A stretch of DNA of 64,000 bases from Mikania micrantha (Eukaryota > Streptophyta > Magnoliopsida > Asterales > Asteraceae). The stretch covers positions 32,803,445-32,867,444 of the forward strand of contig CM018690.1 of NCBI GenBank assembly GCA_009363875.1, read 5' to 3'. Both the position numbers and the translations under genes were made by a program. Within the stretch, counting starts at the first letter, position 1. Each line of letters starts with the position of its first letter. Below, one piece after another: positions 61,039 through 64,000 of the stretch. The notes beneath the pieces were generated by a model. It worked only from the letters and a program-made list of their open reading frames with translations. It did not search any database and was not told the origin of the DNA.

Positions 61039-64000
61039 TGTAACACCCCGACCGACGGCGGAATCATCGGGATGCCACGAGGGATGTGTAGATTGTTCAA
61101 AAGCTCATGGGCATCTAAATCAAATCATCATATATCATTTAATCAACCACAATAATTACACAAAATCATGTTCATCATGAATCAAATACATCAAATACAC
61201 AAAAGATTTAGTTAAACTAACTAAACTCTAATCGCCAGAAATTTAGTTAATTAACTAAGTCCAAGAATCCTATATGATGATGATGTCCAAAATAGAAGAG
61301 ATCATCCTCTTCATCCTACTTGTCTCCATCACCTGAAACATGTAAGAAATCAAGTGTCAACTACAAAAGTAGTTGGTGAGTAATCATAAGTTTTTATATT
61401 TAAAAATGGTTTAGTAAAAATGAGTTTGAAAGTTTATGCTTAAAAGGGTTTTATAAAATGCTTTGTTTTAAAACGAGTATAAACTTATGATCTTCTTGAG
61501 AAAATCCATATGAATACCTGTATGAGATAATCCAACACACATCCATCAATTCAACAACCAAACACATACACAATCACATAACCACATAACCAAATCAATC
61601 ATAGTCAATCACAAATAATCATAATCAAATATAGATAATCAATCCACAAACTAATCAACCAATCTCATCAACCATATTCTCAAATAATGTTCGTGACTAT
61701 ACATGATCATTATGTAATTAACATAAGTTAAATACATGATTCATGGAGTGGTAGCTAACCACGTGACAATACATGAAGCCAAAGCAAATAACCGAAGTCA
61801 AAGGCAATGCTTCACAGATGTGGAAACCATCCACGTGACAATACACGATGTCAAAGCAATTAACCGAAGTTAAGAGCGATGATTCTCGGGGTTTGTGACA
61901 ATACTTGTAATCTTTGTTATTGACCTAGGTCAATAACAATATTTACATGGATATAAGTAATAAGAGATAATCCCAAAATAATGATAATTTCAAATGTGAA
62001 TATCATATTGATAAACAGGTATTAACCTTGTGTTATCAAAATAATATTTAATTTGGTATACATGTTTCACCTCCGGGTTTTAAAACTAAAACAGTTTAAA
62101 GAGAAGGAGGTTATGAGAACTCACCTGAAGTCCTTAGAATTCGTGTTCTCGAATTATGCGCGCTCGCGTATGTAACTCAAGTCAGCGATCTGTAGTTAAT
62201 GGGTATTTGTATTTATAAGTGTATGTGTCTACATTTAATTAAATAACCATAAGTGTTTCTATACACCCTTAGATGTGTGGTTACCTAATTGTTAAATCCT
62301 AAGTAGACTAGGTTTACAACACTTTATGCGAATGTTCATCGTGGAATATAATTTAAACCCATTATAATCACCTATCTTTTAAGAATGACTTATTATAAGT
62401 TAGTATGGATTATTCACATAGATAACCCTAATCCCACCCTTAACCAAGCATACATATCTCATGTTCTTGCATGTATGTTTGAATAGGTGGTCATCATAAA
62501 CCTTAATGAATAAAATTTCAATTTAAGCTGAAGAAGTCATACTTGGATTAATCTTATGAGTGTTCATCATTAAAGATAGTTAGATTAGCTAGTTACTAAC
62601 CATCCTAGTGTGATGCACTTATTATGATATCATGGATATATCCTCACATGCAAAATTAATTACCTTAACCACCTTAATTTGAGTTAGTGATTCTTTAGAT
62701 CCAAATTTAATAATTCCTATACACTAAGTTAATCCCAATTCAAATTTAAGGTATATATATGTTTATTAGTTTCTTAATTTCAAATTTGGAATAAGAAAGG
62801 TGGTGGTTAAGTTCATTCACACATGCATGGATACATCCATAACTATTTACACCCATATTATTGCTTAAACCCTCTTAATTACATAGTTTAAATAAATTGA
62901 ACTCAACTAGCCTCCTAGACCAGCGAACCTATGAGGTTTATGGGCCAAGGTTCGGCCCTCATAATGCATGGTTCGTGGTCCATGGTTCGCGACTCATGCA
63001 TGGCAAGGGTTCGGCCATAAGGGTTTCGCCCAAGGGTTCGCTGCATGTCAGAAATGATTCGGCTGAACACAAGGGTTCGGGACCTAAGGGGTTCGTTGCT
63101 AGGAAGAAGGTTCGCCTAGACTTATGGTTCGCCAGCTAGCTAAGTTCGTGAGCCAAGGGTTCGCTAGGGTTCGGCTGGCCAGACTTGCTGTCTAGGGTTC
63201 GCCTAAAGCTAGAGCCCATCAAGGTTCGGCCATGGAGGCCACGAACCCTGCGTGTTTCTAGATGCTCATCATCATCTTCTTCGTCCCAATTGATGTCAAG
63301 CTCGTTCGTGGGTTCCAGAGGTCGATAATGGTTCGATTAACACATGTAAAATCCAAAATTCTTATACGAAATGCTAGCTAGATCCGAATAGGGTTTTCTA
63401 CCAAAAACCGAAAGGTAAAGGCACAGATTTACCTCGAGTTAGCTGTAGATCTTGGGATTTCTTTGTAGATTCTTGTTCCTCTCGATCTTGTGGTCGTTTT
63501 GGCGCCGAAATCTCTCGAATCGGTTAAGAAACGAGTTCAAGAAGCTAGAGAGAAGGTAGAGAATGTGTGTGTGTGTGTTTTTTTTAGAGAGAGAGAGATA
63601 TGGTGAGAATGAAAGAAAATGGTGGAGTCTTCCACCATTTGTAACTATCCGTTCCCACGTGTTCGGTCTCGTCTTTATCGCGATAGTAAAATATAGTTCG
63701 GTTTTACTCGTTAAACGTATTTAAACATAAATTGTTTAAATAATATGATTTTATTGATTTAATTGATTTACTTATATAATCCTCGTCTCGTATAGTGATC
63801 TAGTTAATACCCGTGAGATGTAATAATACGCTCGGTTTTCTAACATAACATATTTAAATAATCTATTTATTTTAAATAAATCGATTTTGTTTAATAAAAT
63901 AAGTTCTAAATAGATTATGTCGTAAATCGCTTTCGTTTCCTTATCGTTAAATAATTCTTTAAATAAATTAATTTATTCGAAAACATTTTAGGTTGTGATT
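61039..64000. repeat. LTR of the TGTAACACCCCGACCG family, truncated by the window end
   Basis: It starts TGTAACACCCCGACCGACGG and shares its beginning with 2029 and 7949. It contains an imperfect tandem repeat (61760-61880: 'ccacgtgacaatacangang' and 'aaccgaagt.aa' twice) and a dense GGTTCG cluster (62930-63330). A CT/GA-rich leader-like stretch (63540-63610) follows. No end was found before 64000, so it may be a solo LTR or the first LTR of an element outside the window. Its strand is not proven; by analogy with the 42700 LTR the element would be on the minus strand. Confidence 0.65.

Noticed and set aside
1..64000. CRISPR arrays, rRNA, tRNA genes, prokaryotic operons
   Set aside because: Looked for; none seen. 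The tRNA-like boxes found belong to SINEs, and the direct repeats present are transposon-related. The gene content is that of a plant nuclear genome.

Overview
This window is AT-rich plant nuclear DNA, probably from a dicot and possibly from Asteraceae. The Asteraceae guess is an inference from the style of the LTRs (TGTNACACCCCG starts, very long LTRs); no organism is named by the sequence. It holds one intact host gene I can support: a single-exon CLE peptide precursor (28086-28472, +) whose C-terminus is the dodecapeptide RLVPTGPNPLHH. Two other host-gene sequences are fragments captured by transposons: a mitochondrial pyruvate dehydrogenase E1-alpha exon next to a Helitron terminus (33045-34512), and a DUF868-family gene inside a Mutator-like element (40460-40734 plus 53176-53335). 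Almost everything else is mobile DNA.

Left third (1-23 kb). A decayed Athila-lineage Ty3/gypsy pol on the minus strand (5741-13183) is split by a 5.5-kb insertion (6346-11820, TSD GCTAG). That insertion is a solo LTR which itself contains another solo LTR (7949-9831, TSD TATGA). To its right lie LTR-like DNA, a nearly perfect foldback element (14999-15340), a hAT element with an 8-bp TSD (15800-16436), an old LTR-like block (about 18037-20400), and two foldbacks separated only by a TA run (21713-22103 and 22114-22567).

Middle (23-40 kb). SINEs (23819-24034, 25404-25626, 29873-30108), MITEs (24382-24762, 26261-26650, 27057-27368) and the CLE gene are followed by a foldback with a tandem duplication across its left edge. 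Then come two Helitron 3' termini (32156 and 34512), two hAT elements (36666-37490 and 37573-38159), CACTA-like subterminal repeats, and an array of TTACAGTGATGTAA-type motifs.

Right part (40-64 kb). The best-resolved structure is a three-level nest, each level with a perfect TSD. A Mutator-like element that captured a DUF868 gene (40146-53600, 9-bp TSD TATTTTAAA) contains a solo LTR (40735-53175, TSD TCCGG). That solo LTR contains a complete, very young Tekay-like chromovirus on the minus strand (42700-52112, TSD CAAAC, two 2224-bp LTRs that look almost identical). After the nest come an RTE-type LINE with three visible lesions, another foldback, a 2.9-kb minus-strand Helitron (57745-60625), and the start of an LTR that runs off the window.

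The genes do not form a pathway or operon. The organising principle is repeated nesting of transposons, with many insertions into TA microsatellites. All boundaries were read by eye, and no database search was possible.
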